Assembly (NCBI GenBank): GCA_010405405.1
Contig: MU004239.1
Span: forward strand, 1 to 64,000
Length of the DNA stretch: 64,000 nucleotides
Direction: 5' to 3'
DNA from: Microthyrium microscopicum
Lineage: Eukaryota > Ascomycota > Dothideomycetes > Microthyriales > Microthyriaceae
Shown here: piece after piece, positions 1 to 10,586 of the stretch
Position numbering within the stretch: position 1 is the first letter of the stretch
How the letters are laid out: the number at the start of each line of letters is the position of its first letter
Made by a program: the position numbers and the translations under genes
Notes under the pieces: model-generated
What the model was told of the DNA's origin: nothing
Databases searched by the model: none
What the model saw: the letters and a program-made list of their open reading frames with translations, nothing else

Positions 1-1271
1 CTGATTATAAGTTGCCTTCAAATCTGTTTATATAAAGGCATAGCTATCAGCCATTTGCCCACAGACCACATCCTTTCGCACATTACCTTGCGGTTATGCT
101 TCAGTTTTGTCTACTCAAACGACATGTTCGAAGAGCAGACAACTTGATCAAATTGTAGACGTCGATTTTCATCCAAGTCCGAAATTTGCAATACCAAGCT
201 ATTCAGCAAAATCTGCGTTAAGCATGATTGCGCGAAAAATCAGTTCAATGCCAACTAAAAATTGGCGATTGCTCGCTAATCTTTAGCGACTCCTCACTAA
301 TTCTTTCATGAAAGAGCCAAAATGGTGCTGTGGCCTTACTCTCTCAGTCTACTGCATAGCCGTGGAGCTGCCCCGTTCGGCTCCTCACTCTGCACTGTTG
401 CCACCACAAACTGGCTCAAATCAACTCCGGTCTATCTCCGATATTCTTCACTCTTCGTCGCCTTCCACGTTTCTCCTCTATTCCCTCGTCCACTCCAGTA
501 ATAACCCCACCCAACCCACCACATCTGCGGTATTTTGATCAGTCGATTTGGGCTGCTGCCCTCTATTTTACGCAGTTCAAAACCCATTTAAGCGCTGACT
601 CCTCATTATTACGGCGTCGCAATTTAGCTGCCGTTCCTCAGTTTATAATGGTTTTTTGCTATGGTTTCTGCCTCCGTACTCTGTATATTCATCCAAGTAC
701 CTGAGAAGCTCTTCACATGATATTTATTGCTTTCGAATGCCATCTTTTGCTAGCATTCTTTGCATCCTCGTCTCTATATTCCATTCCATTCACTATATCG
801 GCGCTTTTGAGAGGTTCCTAATACTAGCGGCGGGCATGTTTGTGCGGCTGGTGAGAGGTCACAATGCCATTTGAGCCATCCCATGATACATTGACAACAA
901 CCCAACGAGGTTACATACTGCAAAGGGTACATTCACAAGGTATTCCAAAGTAAGTGGTTTATGTGGAATGGCACTGGGGCAAGCTTTCTTGCCAATTCCT
1001 TCGTCATTATCTCTCCGATTTCGCATCCAGGTCGGCAAAACCACATTATTACATTACGTCCATCGACCATCCACACTTTTACCAGTACTGTTGCTTTTCA
1101 GCATATTCCCCAAAAATGGCTGGACTTGTAGTACGATCAACCCGGTATGACCAATAGTGACGCTGGAGGCTGTGTCCATTTACTGACTGTACCACACGCA
1201 GTTCGAGAGGATCGTTCAGGTTGACCTTAAAATTTACACTGTGTAAACCAACGTTGCTTTTTGGAAATAAA
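1..1271. other. intergenic, no recognised gene
   Basis: Both strands hold only short open frames of about 60-75 codons, which look compositionally random and resemble no family I know. No tRNA-like box pair and no long repeat were seen. The right end is presumably the promoter of the trimethyllysine dioxygenase gene. Confidence 0.5.
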
Positions 1272-3028
1272 ATGAGGTTGGACCATACTGCTAGAAAATT
1301 TGGAACGCTATCTGAACCTCCTCGATTTGTCAGTAACACCAACCATACAGCGTGATATTGTTTGGTGTTGACAGTCATTCTATAGCATGTATTGCCAAAC
1401 CAGAACAGACCGAAGCAGGAAGCCCAACCTGCTCGAGTGTACAATGATAAAATCCAGGTCTTCTCGGATGTATCCAATAGATATGTGGATATGTAAGTAC
1501 AGGGTCCCTTGGAAGACCATCAAGTAACAATTCATAGACCGAATGTGTGGCTGAGGTTGGTGGTGTGCATTTCTATGTTCAAGACAGCCTTCTCATATGA
1601 TTATAGAGATCATTGCCACTGCGCAAAATGCTTCCATGAAGTTACCAAGCAGAGAATCATAGAAACATTTGACGAAGTGATTTTAAACGCGAACTAAAAT
1701 GCGAAACCGAGAATTGATTGTCATAGATACCCGAGGATGTCCGTATCGTGGAAGGAACACTCACAGAGCAAGCTGATACAATATCCATGCAATGTAAGAC
1801 TATCCTTTCAAATCACACCCGAAAGCACTTGCTGATATGTACCAGGGCAGGACGGTCATTCCAGTACCTTTGATAAGCAATGGCTTGTGGCTTGTGGTCT
1901 TAGAAACCGACCTAGATCTTCAGAAAGGCTAGCGGTTACTCGGTATGCTTATTCCAAGTCCAAGCATACCCAATTCTCAAGTGCAGCAGAACTCGGCTTT
2001 GGGACGGCAAGAGCATCAAAGCCAACCCACCGTCTGTTCAGTATGACGACATCATTAACAGCGACACTGGAGTGCTGGAATGGTTGCTGAAAATAGTGAG
2101 AAGCTCAAGAGTTCGAGGTTCTATACAACCTGACGATACAGTAGAAAGAATACGGCTTCAGCTATGTTGATAAATGCCCGCCAACTCCTGAAGCGAGCGA
2201 GGCGCTTTTGAAGAGAATTGCTTTCATAAGGAATACTCATTACGGTACGTAGTGAAAATACTACGGCAGAGAGCAACAAAGCTGAACTTCAACTAGGCGG
2301 ATTCTATGACTTTACAGCTGATCTTGCAAGTGGTGACACTGCGTATACCCAGCTCGGAATCGGGGCTCATACGGACAATACCTACTTCAGCGATCCTGCA
2401 GGCCTTCAGATGTTCCATATCTTGTCTCACACCAATGGCAGTGGCGGCGCCTCTCAGTTAGTCGACGGGTTCAGCGCTGCCGCCGAACTGTATGAGCAAG
2501 ACCGCGATGCATACAACATTCTAGCAACCACCACTGTATACAGTCATGCAAGCGGAGGTGATGATATGAGTATTCAGCCGTACAGAGCATTCCCAGTCCT
2601 TTTGCATGATTCCCAAGACGGCTCTTTAGTACAGGTCAGATGGAATACAACAGATCGAGCGACAATTGACACGCCCATGGAAAGTATGAGCCAGTGGTAT
2701 AGTGCGGCAAGGTGAGAAGGACCGCCACCCAACCCGAAATCGAAACAATAACGACTTATAGGCAATGGGCAAACATTCTGAGAAAGCAGGAATATTGGGA
2801 ACAACTGCAGCCAGGGCGGCCACTTGTGTTTGACAATTGGCGTGTTTTACACGGGCGCTCGGCCTTCACCGGGAACAGAAGAGTATGCGGCGGATACAGT
2901 AAGGCATTTGACATGGCGTTTGGCTCCTTTATTAACTCGATGTAGTCAACCGAGACGACTGGATCTCCCGATTTCGTATACTCAACAAAGGCCGTAGCGC
3001 GGTGCTTGACGAAGTCTTGCGGGCGTAA
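1272..3028 (+). CDS. TMLH: trimethyllysine dioxygenase (carnitine biosynthesis)
   Basis: Fe(II)/2-oxoglutarate dioxygenase that hydroxylates N6-trimethyllysine, the first step of carnitine synthesis, probably in mitochondria. The model has 11 exons: 1272-1328, 1386-1492, 1538-1555, 1607-1676, 1727-1793, 1846-1942, 1987-2095, 2145-2244, 2297-2711, 2762-2898 and 2946-3028, giving about 419 aa. All joins keep frame and use GT-AG. The N-terminal domain shows PNVWLRDHCHCAKC, then WQDGHSS. The catalytic domain shows FIRNTHYGGFYDFT, HTDNTYFSDPAGLQMFH (HxD iron site) and FDNWRVLHGRSAF (distal His), ending GGYINRDDW. The family identification is firm. The first exon is the weakest part: it was chosen because it supplies an ATG and a basic, transit-like N-terminus in frame. 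Exon 3 is only 18 nt. It converges on the LRR gene, leaving 134 bp between the stops. Confidence 0.85.
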
Positions 3029-3162
3029 GCAGTTCAATCACTATGTGATACTCCGTAGGAAAGCCTTGATTGACAAATTCAATAACTGGACCATATGTTT
3101 GTCTGATTGATAGTATACACAAAAACCTTTGAACAAGAAGATATATACGGAGCTGTTAGTCG

Positions 3163-4736
3163 CTATTTCCCCGTAGATTGAACGGGTACGCAAGCCCAAG
3201 AACAACCACGACGTAATAGTGGCCAGAAATTTTCTTCGGATCCCATGGCTGAAGACCCTTTGGGCATACAGTGCCAGTATTCGATCCATTCAGCTCGTGG
3301 GATTTGGTAATGCCTAGAGCAAACACTGCAGACTCTTCCGCCCTCCTTCACCGAGCCATAAGTCTCCTCCAGAGCCCGAACAACCGGAATTGGAGTTTCA
3401 CTTGGAAGAAGTGATTGTATTTGATCAAGGTATGGTGAGGCCGCACACTGAGCCATGCAGAGTTCCAGCAAAGAAGGTGTAGAAGAGCTCGATCTTGGAG
3501 ATTCAACAGGCGCATAAGGATCTGCTTCAAAGTGGGTGACCGAGGCGGAAGCTTTGGAAGGCATAGTCCCCTTTACACCCATAATTGGTGTTCCGTCTGA
3601 ATTGAGATACCAGACTCGCGTGGATGCAATGTGGACGCAAAGGGGCCCAAACTTATCGGGCTCTGTCCATAGACACTGTGGTCCAGTTGCGGAAAGTAAT
3701 TGAGGGTCAGCTTCACGTAAGGCCTGCCAAACTCTTTCCAAGAGCTTACATAGCCACCGAGAAGGATGACTCCCTTGACCACCAGAGCTTATCTCGCTCT
3801 CCGATTTCAGCTCTTTTAACCGAAGTTTGTACATACCGGATTCTGGCGGAATATGATGAGTGCGGTCCATAGGGGGAGCATGAGCATCGATACCAATGAA
3901 GAGAGGATTTGGTCGAAGGTGCATAGTTCTAAGAGCCTTTCCGGGTCCGAGTAGCCGAAGAATTTCCCAAGGAAGTGAGCGCAGACTATTATTTGCCAAA
4001 TTCAATTCCGTTAGGTTGGAAAGCTTGGAGATTGATGCTGGAATGCTTCTCAAGTTATTATTGCGAACCGATAGCACAGTTAGGTTATCTAAAGACCATA
4101 GTGCCGGCGGTAGAGCAGGTAAGAGGTTGTTGGCCAAATACAGCTGTATTTTGGGTGCCAAAGGTTGGAATTCTTGTTCAATGGGTGATTGTGATTCATT
4201 GAAAAATCTTGGAACTTTGACCAGAGAGTCCAAATCTTTCGCTATTGAATTTGGTAATTCAACCAAGTCTAGATCTCTGAAACAGGTCAGCAAAATTTCA
4301 CTCGCAAGTGTCCAGTAACTTTATAGAGATAAGCTTACGACAAGTCCACTATATCGTCTCCCTTTTCAAGTGCCTCATTCACAATATCTTGCGCTCGACT
4401 CAGCGGAGTTGAGACACTTGCCACCCTACGGAACGCACGAGAAGGGATAACATGGTCTTTTATTGGAGCATGCTGATCTGACGACATAAACACACCGCTA
4501 TCAAAATTTCTAGCCAGGTCTGTTTTGTCGTTTGGCTGGTCGGGTGCGCCCCACCATGCTCCTGAATATATCCTTTTGCGTCTATCGGAGTCAAGAGAAA
4601 CTTCGGGCGGGTCCGAGGAAAAGACTGGCGGATCCGAACTGAAACCCGAAACGTCGTGAAGATGATCGAAGCGTCTTTTACGATCGAGTCGTGAGGTTGG
4701 TAGAGGTGGAGAACTCGGCAGGTCACTGTCTGCCAT
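3163..4736 (-). CDS. leucine-rich repeat protein with C-terminal Cys motif
   Basis: Exons (minus strand) are 4736-4339 and 4276-3163, with a donor GTAAGC; together they give about 503 aa. The join reads through as VDLSDLDLVELPN, which begins the repeat region. The first ~130 residues are polar, Ser/Pro-rich and probably disordered. About four LRRs follow with the LxxLxLxxNxL pattern (LTVLSVRNNNLRSIP, LTELNLANNSLRSLP). The C-terminus has CSVCSRHY and a second Cys pair (RRGCSWAC), a layout I associate with fungal LRR proteins carrying a small zinc-binding tail. No signal peptide or membrane segment is present, so it is likely cytosolic or nuclear. The partner and precise function are unknown. 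The start ATG at 4736 is well placed, with no in-frame upstream extension needed. Confidence 0.75.
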
Positions 4737-5662
4737 ATTGATACTGAGCGGAATATAAGGAGGAAAAGAATTTGGCTAGGTATGGATAGCCAATCCAACG
4801 AATGACTGGCAAAAGGCGAGACTTCGAGAGCGCAGCGCGCTTTGGTGCTTCGTGGAGATGTGTTTGGGATCTGGTGGGTGGAGGTGTTGGACGCGTCGAA
4901 CAACTTGGAGCTACGATATCTCGCGTCATCGCGTCAGCCGAGGCCTAATCCTTTTTCAGGTTGGTGGCGTGACGCTGCTTTGTTTCTCACGAGGCGATAT
5001 TCGATTAAAGGTTGGGTGGGCAGTCAAGAAAGTCCTTGGCAAATAAAGCACTTGATAATAAAACGTAATACATAGGAGCCATCGAAGTTGATGGGGTGCT
5101 GATAATACCTCCGTATCCGTAGCTTCTCGATGTTGCGAGGACAGTTTGCTAGCGACTATCTGCGAGAAGATTAGTGGTAGCTGCTAGTGGCCTTCTTGTT
5201 AGCGACGTCCATCTAGTGAGGCCAGTAGCTGGCTCACAGAAAAATGGCCACGTTGCCTCGCTATTATTTAGTGGTGCTTCAGTAGGTATCAGGCACTAGA
5301 GCTCCCTTGCGCGCTCCCAGCAATGCGGATTGTACCTTTTGATAGGCACTGGTCTCGCTGTTATTAGCTAGTAGTTTCAGTGAGTGTAAGTCTAGTGATC
5401 AAAAGGGACAGTGCCGTGTGAAATCAAAAGGGACAAAATGTTGCTGATCAAAGGGGACACAATTTGTTGCCCAAGTTCCCAAGTCAACCTCGCCCATCAA
5501 TCTCCAGGTCCAAGCAGATCATTTGTCACGTGAATATCTCTCCATCCTCCTTTTATCACATCTTTTCCAATTCGCATTTTCAGACACTTTGCATTTACTG
5601 ATAGTTCATTCAGCTTTCTTTTTCTTATTCTTCTTCTACCTGCAACTTGGAACTCTTCCGAT
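4737..5662. other. divergent promoter region (LRR gene / CAB2)
   Basis: This is the shared upstream region of the LRR gene (minus) and CAB2 (plus). The middle part (about 5100-5400) repeats short CTAGTGG/GCTAGTAG-like words and looks unlike coding DNA; it may be an old transposon remnant. A 25-bp-period repeat lies at 5397-5459, and a pyrimidine-rich leader precedes the CAB2 ATG. Confidence 0.5.
5397..5459 (+). repeat. three spaced copies of a 14-bp motif
   Basis: The motif GATCAAAAGGGACA occurs at 5397-5410, 5422-5435 (first base changed) and 5446-5459 (one A to G change). Start-to-start spacing is 25 and 24 bp, all in the same direction, about 200 bp before the CAB2 start codon. It could be a cluster of regulator sites or the subterminal repeats of a decayed DNA transposon. 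Confidence 0.7.
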
Positions 5663-6766
5663 ATGGCTGAGTCTCAAAATCCTGCTGCAGCCGAGCAGGA
5701 CTACTTCACCACCAATTCTCCTCCACCCACGCTGCAGAAATATCTAACTTTGGCCAAAGCTTTCATCGATGAACATGCTGTGCAAGGTCGCAAAGTGGTA
5801 TTGGTCACATCTGGAGGCACAACTGTTCCTCTGGAAAATCAGACTGTTCGCTACATAGACAACTTCTCTGCTGGAACTCGAGGAGCCACGAGTGCCGAAT
5901 ATTTTCTTGATGCCGGCTATGCGGTCATTTTCTTACATCGGCAGTTCTCTCTATTGCCATATTCTCGGCATTATTCACACAGCACCCGGTCATTTCTGGA
6001 CTTTATGAAAGAAGAGAATGGCCAAGTCGTTATTGATCAGGAGCATCAGCAAGATATGCTTAAAGTGTTTCGAAAACATCACCATGCCAAGCAAAACAAC
6101 TTGCTGCTTGGCTTGCCGTTTGTCACAGTAACAGAATATCTCTGGGAACTTAGGGAGATAGCCAAAATCATGCATCCACTAGGCTCTAGAGCATTATTCT
6201 ACCTGGCCGCTGCTGTCTCGGACTTTTTTGTACCTCAGGACCGTATGGTGGAACACAAGATTCAGTCCAATGAAGAATTTACTGGCCATAATGAACAAGA
6301 TGTGACAGGCAAGCGACAGGCGGCACGAACAGACGGGAGCTCTCTTATAATTGATCTGGATCCTGTTCCAAAGTTTCTCAAGCAGCTCGTGGACGCCTGG
6401 GCACCTGATGCCATCATTGTCAGTTTCAAACTGGAGACAGATCCAGCAATTCTCGTTCAGAAGGCAGAATACGCCCTGAAGAAATACGCTCATCATCTTG
6501 TTATAGGTAACTTGCTCACAACAAGGAAATGGGAGGTTGTTTTCGTCTCAGACGAAGGCCACAAATGGATTCGAGTTCCGAGAGGACGCAGAGGCAAGAG
6601 CATATCTGGCGTTGAAGCACAAGTCGGACAAGCAGATGACAACTCCAATTCCTTGGATGCGGGTGACCACAAATTCGTTGGAGAACCTGCTGTCGAGATT
6701 GAGAGTTTAATCATACCTGCAATAGCTCAGATACAAGATCGTTTAATCAAATCAAGATCAGGATGA
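5663..6766 (+). CDS. CAB2: phosphopantothenate-cysteine ligase
   Basis: Joins 4'-phosphopantothenate with cysteine using a nucleoside triphosphate, the second step of CoA synthesis from pantothenate, in the cytosol. It is an intronless frame of 367 aa, close to the yeast Cab2 length. Family signatures are the N-terminal VLVTSGGTTVPLE, VRYIDNFSAGTRGA and AGYAVIFLHR, the central ALFYLAAAVSDF, and the late VSFKLETD and KYAHHLVIGN, which together form the CoaB/PPCS Rossmann fold. The start at 5663 is the first ATG in frame and precedes the fold by a normal distance. The neighbours are unrelated. Confidence 0.93.
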   Translation: MAESQNPAAAEQDYFTTNSPPPTLQKYLTLAKAFIDEHAVQGRKVVLVTSGGTTVPLENQTVRYIDNFSAGTRGATSAEYFLDAGYAVIFLHRQFSLLPYSRHYSHSTRSFLDFMKEENGQVVIDQEHQQDMLKVFRKHHHAKQNNLLLGLPFVTVTEYLWELREIAKIMHPLGSRALFYLAAAVSDFFVPQDRMVEHKIQSNEEFTGHNEQDVTGKRQAARTDGSSLIIDLDPVPKFLKQLVDAWAPDAIIVSFKLETDPAILVQKAEYALKKYAHHLVIGNLLTTRKWEVVFVSDEGHKWIRVPRGRRGKSISGVEAQVGQADDNSNSLDAGDHKFVGEPAVEIESLIIPAIAQIQDRLIKSRSG

Positions 6767-9036
6767 CACTTAGACTGGCTGGTAGTACTTCAGACATCTA
6801 ATAGATCAACGCACAAATGAGTATGTACGAATACATATTACCTTGCAAATTCCTCAATAACTCTCCTATCTAGCTACCGACCTTGTACTGATATGAAGAT
6901 GTGGAGGTTAGGCTGTGGGGGCATTTCAAGTTGCTTGCTGAAGGACATACCTTTTAACAAAATACCTTAAAGACTGCAGCAAACTTCCACGAATTTGAGG
7001 AAGCACGAACTGCTTACAGTACCTGAACGATTTGAAGTACACCAACGTGCTGTATCTGATAGTTCATTTGACGTTGGTGAAACATTACATATGAGCAGGA
7101 AGTTTGATCGAAATACGCTTTGTAAACCTGATACAAACTGAACAACTCAAATCAAAATAGAAAACATCGACTCGAAATAACCTTCTCTCTACCAGTACAA
7201 GTAATAGGGAGATTATAGCTTGGAATGTTTTAGAAACAAGTTTTACCTCGAATCAGGTACATGCAAACATACTGTCAGAAAGAAAAAATGGACTCATTGA
7301 TTGAACGGATCCTACCTAGAACAATACATAGATTTTGAAAGATAGCGAAAACTGGACAGAGGGATTAGGATGTCAATAATGATGAACAGGTTAATGTTAA
7401 ATCGATTAATAAAAGCACCGCCTTCAGCCCTGGCAACGATCAGTGCCAACATTTACCGTAAGCATGTAGATCTTTATTCAGTCCTTGCCAGGTATATCTA
7501 CTAACTCATATTTTTTTGAAGGTGTGATGGATCATATAGGAGATTAACCTGATGTTTTGAATCATGCCATGCGGCAAATCGTTTCATATTCCATGTTTCG
7601 TGGAGCAATGGTGGTTGAAAACGGGGCCGCAAACTTGGGAAATGCGTTCAGCTTAGGTGTATTTCTAACTGATGCTGTTAGTAACTTCATCTTTGCCATC
7701 ATTTACCTTGATGTTCAACAAGACAGAGCCGTTAGTGAGTTCGGACATCTAAGGGAGTGGAGAGCAGGCCAAATATTGAAAGGCGTTCGAGACCAGTGGA
7801 CTGAGGATCGGCAATCGGCGTTACGGTAAAAGAGAGACACGAGTCAGGCAATTTCTAACATCCAATGTGACTATGAAGTTTAAACTTAGACAAGTACCTA
7901 CCGTAAATAAAGCACACACAACCCGTCGTTCAAAATCAGAGTTGAAGGTCCTGTCTTTATTGTTCTAAAACCTGACATACGCACTTCAGCTAGTATTGTA
8001 GACTTTGAACGTACTGCACGCCAGTAGTTGTCAGCTTGGAGCGCATGTACGGCACAGTACCGTACGATGCCTAGATATATCATGTCTTTTATATTTGCAT
8101 GGCTTCCAACTTGTAGCATTCGCAAGTGTCTGACAGCCAAGAGTGTGCTAGACAACAATACAATATGTTCCTGCATGGGTTGGAAGAAGATTCGTAATGG
8201 GTGATTATCAAATGGCTCAAAGTCTCACACGATAGATATATATCGGGTCTAAATGGGAGTCCTTAGACGGGAAAGCAACTGATGCATGTGTTCATGATCA
8301 GGACCGCGTCAGCGCCAAGGGCGAGCAGCATATTGACCTGCAGCAGCATCGAGGAAGATCACAGGATTTTCGAAATATCTAAAGAAAGATCTCAGTCGCA
8401 AAAGAATTGTGTGTGTCCGAGCCTCATTTGTTGCAAAGTTGCGGAGTCGGAGTGTGGGGTGCCGGTCTGTTGGGAAAATACTCTTTCTAGTGTCGAGCAA
8501 GGATTCAAGGCTGGGGAAGAGAGAGAGACGAGACGCGTCAGCCAAAATGCGACTTTCTGCACCTCATCCTCAGCCTTGTCGTGCTGAATGTCTCGAGAAA
8601 CGCCTTTCTCACACTCTTCCGTACCATACGGCTTCACGGAGTCTTCTCTCAAGCCTCAAAAATGCTCTGACTTTTCGTCCGCCAGCCGCCTTACTGGCCT
8701 GGTCAGCACTTAGAAGCTAGACTACTGCTACGGCACCTACATCATGATGGCTACCTTCTCTTGGCTGTTCCAGTGTCCATGCGACTCGTTGTCTGAACCC
8801 GTTTCTTAGTACTGCGCCTTCTGGCTCTCCCACCCGGCTTCCGAACGATCAACACGATCCCGTTTCTATAAAGTTGATGGTCCTGCCTTCTTCAGCCGCT
8901 AGCCAAGTAAACACTGCTTTTCATCACCCTATATTCCCCATCGTTGTTTCCACTTCTACATCAAGCTTGGTAACCCGTTTCGCCAAACAACTCTGCCCTA
9001 TCAAACACCCTACCAGTTCAGCCTCAGCAATCAAAC
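6767..9036. other. long intergenic region with one candidate small gene
   Basis: About 2.3 kb separate CAB2 from the secreted-protein gene. Apart from the candidate at 7370-7829, only short frames without family resemblance occur (for example around 8282-8720). The last 200 bp before 9037 are pyrimidine- and CA-rich, as expected of a fungal 5' leader for a strongly expressed gene. Confidence 0.5.
7370..7829 (+). pseudogene. candidate small gene with an in-frame stop
   Basis: An ATG at 7370 opens a 29-codon basic, leucine-rich segment (MSIMMNRLMLNRLIKAPPSA) that looks like a mitochondrial presequence. A GTAAGC donor follows at 7458, then a CTAAC branch-like site, a T-run and a GAAG acceptor ending at 7521, which keeps frame. 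The second exon reaches TAA at 7545-7547, giving 37 aa. The same frame then stays open to 7829 and includes a hydrophobic stretch (AFSLGVFLTDAVSNFIFAII). It may be a real 37-residue protein, a gene with a nonsense change, or a chance structure. I do not recognise the product. Confidence 0.3.
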
Positions 9037-9738
9037 ATGAAGTTCTCAACTGTCATAACTGCCGTGGTCGGCTCTGTCGCGGCTCAAACCACCACCTCAA
9101 CAGTTCCAACCACCACAATGACTACCTCTACCACACCATTCTCTGGATATCCTGGTTTCGGAGGGTTCGGCGGTTTCAGCGCTAACCCATCTGCCCTCTC
9201 AGCATTGAGCAGCTACACTTCTGCTCACCCAAGTGGTTTCAATAGCGCCGACTATTCTTCCTTCACCTCACAATATGGCCCAGCGCCATCATTTGGCCCA
9301 GGTGGGGGAGCCGGTTGGGGAGCACCTTTCGGTGTCGGGCCTGGCGGCTGGAAACCTGTGAGCGGCGCACCATTCGGAGGTGGAAACTGGGGACCATTCG
9401 GCTCAGCTGGCGCATGGACGTCTGCTGCATGGACATCTTGGTGGGATAACGACAAGTGTCCTGCCTCCAACTGGCCAGGTTGGACCAGCGGAACCTGGAG
9501 CACAAACGCGCCATGGACATCTTGGACTGCTTGCACCGCAACCGCCACTACTTCAAGCACCTATACCACTACCATCAGTGGTGTTGCATCTGTTGCAACC
9601 AGCTTTGGATATCAAGTCGCGCAAGCCGCTCAATCTGGCTCGTCATCTACCTCCGCGTCAACTGGTGCGGCACCAACCAATGCCATCGGCGGGGGTGTTG
9701 CTGCATTTGCTTTCGTCGGTGCTGTGCTTCTCGCTTAG
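9037..9738 (+). CDS. secreted Trp/Ser/Thr-rich GPI-type surface protein
   Basis: A 233-aa intronless protein. The N-terminus MKFSTVITAVVGSVAAQ is a signal peptide. A Thr-rich linker is followed by a Gly/Phe-rich part (GYPGFGGFGGFS), then a Trp-rich central part where WTS recurs about five times (AWTSAAWTSWW, GWTSGTW, PWTSWTAC), with few cysteines. A Ser/Ala-rich stretch ends in a hydrophobic tail (GGGVAAFAFVGAVLLA) that fits a GPI-anchor signal, with a likely omega site in the preceding SSSTSASTGAA stretch. No enzyme domain is visible. It is probably a cell-wall or surface protein; an effector role is only a possibility. Confidence 0.8.
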   Translation: MKFSTVITAVVGSVAAQTTTSTVPTTTMTTSTTPFSGYPGFGGFGGFSANPSALSALSSYTSAHPSGFNSADYSSFTSQYGPAPSFGPGGGAGWGAPFGVGPGGWKPVSGAPFGGGNWGPFGSAGAWTSAAWTSWWDNDKCPASNWPGWTSGTWSTNAPWTSWTACTATATTSSTYTTTISGVASVATSFGYQVAQAAQSGSSSTSASTGAAPTNAIGGGVAAFAFVGAVLLA

Positions 9739-10586
9739 ATGGGCCTGAGTGGGTAATTGGGGTCAGTGGATTCCAATTGTATTCATGGAGGTATTTATTG
9801 GCATAAAAGCACATGCTTAGAGCTTGGATCTTGTTTTGTACCCACTGAACTATTGTATAATGTTAAAATTTGATGACTGCTGGATTTGCAAGATACCACT
9901 CGTTTTACGGATTTCGAATCAAGGTTAGATTCTATTGGAAATATATAACCATAATTACCATATCATCTTGACCCTTGACTGTGATAGAAACTTGGGACAT
10001 TTTGGCGGACAAGTGAAAAGTGCTGCTGGGAATAGGATGAACAGTAAACAACTGAAGTTGGGGATACTGACAGATTGGGAAGGCACGCCGGGCGGATAGC
10101 TCGTGCCTGCCACTCAAATGTCAGTCACTAAGGTAAGTCTTAGATATCCAGTAGGGCAGGTACCTACCGGTAGATGGGCAACGTTGGTAACGTCGAGCTT
10201 CCTGTCTCATCTATGAATCGAGATACTAAAACAGGCAGATAACTTTAGAAAGCCGAGGACAGCCTCAAGGTATTGCAAGTGTCCGAGAGGACAATGTAAT
10301 GTATTCGAGTACCACTTTTGTATGCCGACCGCTACGCCCATTAACTATAAAACAAGAGTGCATGCATTGTACAACGCAAAACAAAACAAGCCAACTTTTG
10401 CCGCCCATGATGCGGTCATACCTCATGTACTATGTTACCAGCCAGTCCGGACCTTCAAGGACGAACAGCCATCAAAGGTATTCAAGAACAAAGGTAAAAC
10501 ACAAGACAAGTGAAATCTAAACTCTATAGCTGCTCCTTTCCAAGGACTGGAAGAGAGTAATCGAAGCTGAAGTGACCAAGGAGGCA
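9739..10586. other. intergenic, no recognised gene
   Basis: Lies downstream of the secreted-protein gene and downstream of the minus-strand ornithine decarboxylase, so it should carry both 3' ends. It is AT-rich just after 9800 (TATAAT-like runs). Only small frames are present, none convincing. Confidence 0.5.

Noticed and set aside
1079-1477. 132-codon minus-strand frame
   Set aside because: It runs antisense to the first TMLH exons and shows no family resemblance; the plus-strand exons recover conserved TMLH sequence.
3896-4318. 140-codon plus-strand frame
   Set aside because: Antisense shadow of the LRR gene.
8282-8720. Overlapping 100-codon frames on both strands
   Set aside because: Cys/Ser-rich frames in several phases at once and no conserved motif; typical of CT-rich promoter DNA.
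9252-9560. Long antisense frames at the secreted-protein gene
   Set aside because: Shadows caused by the Gly/Trp/Ser codon bias of the real gene.
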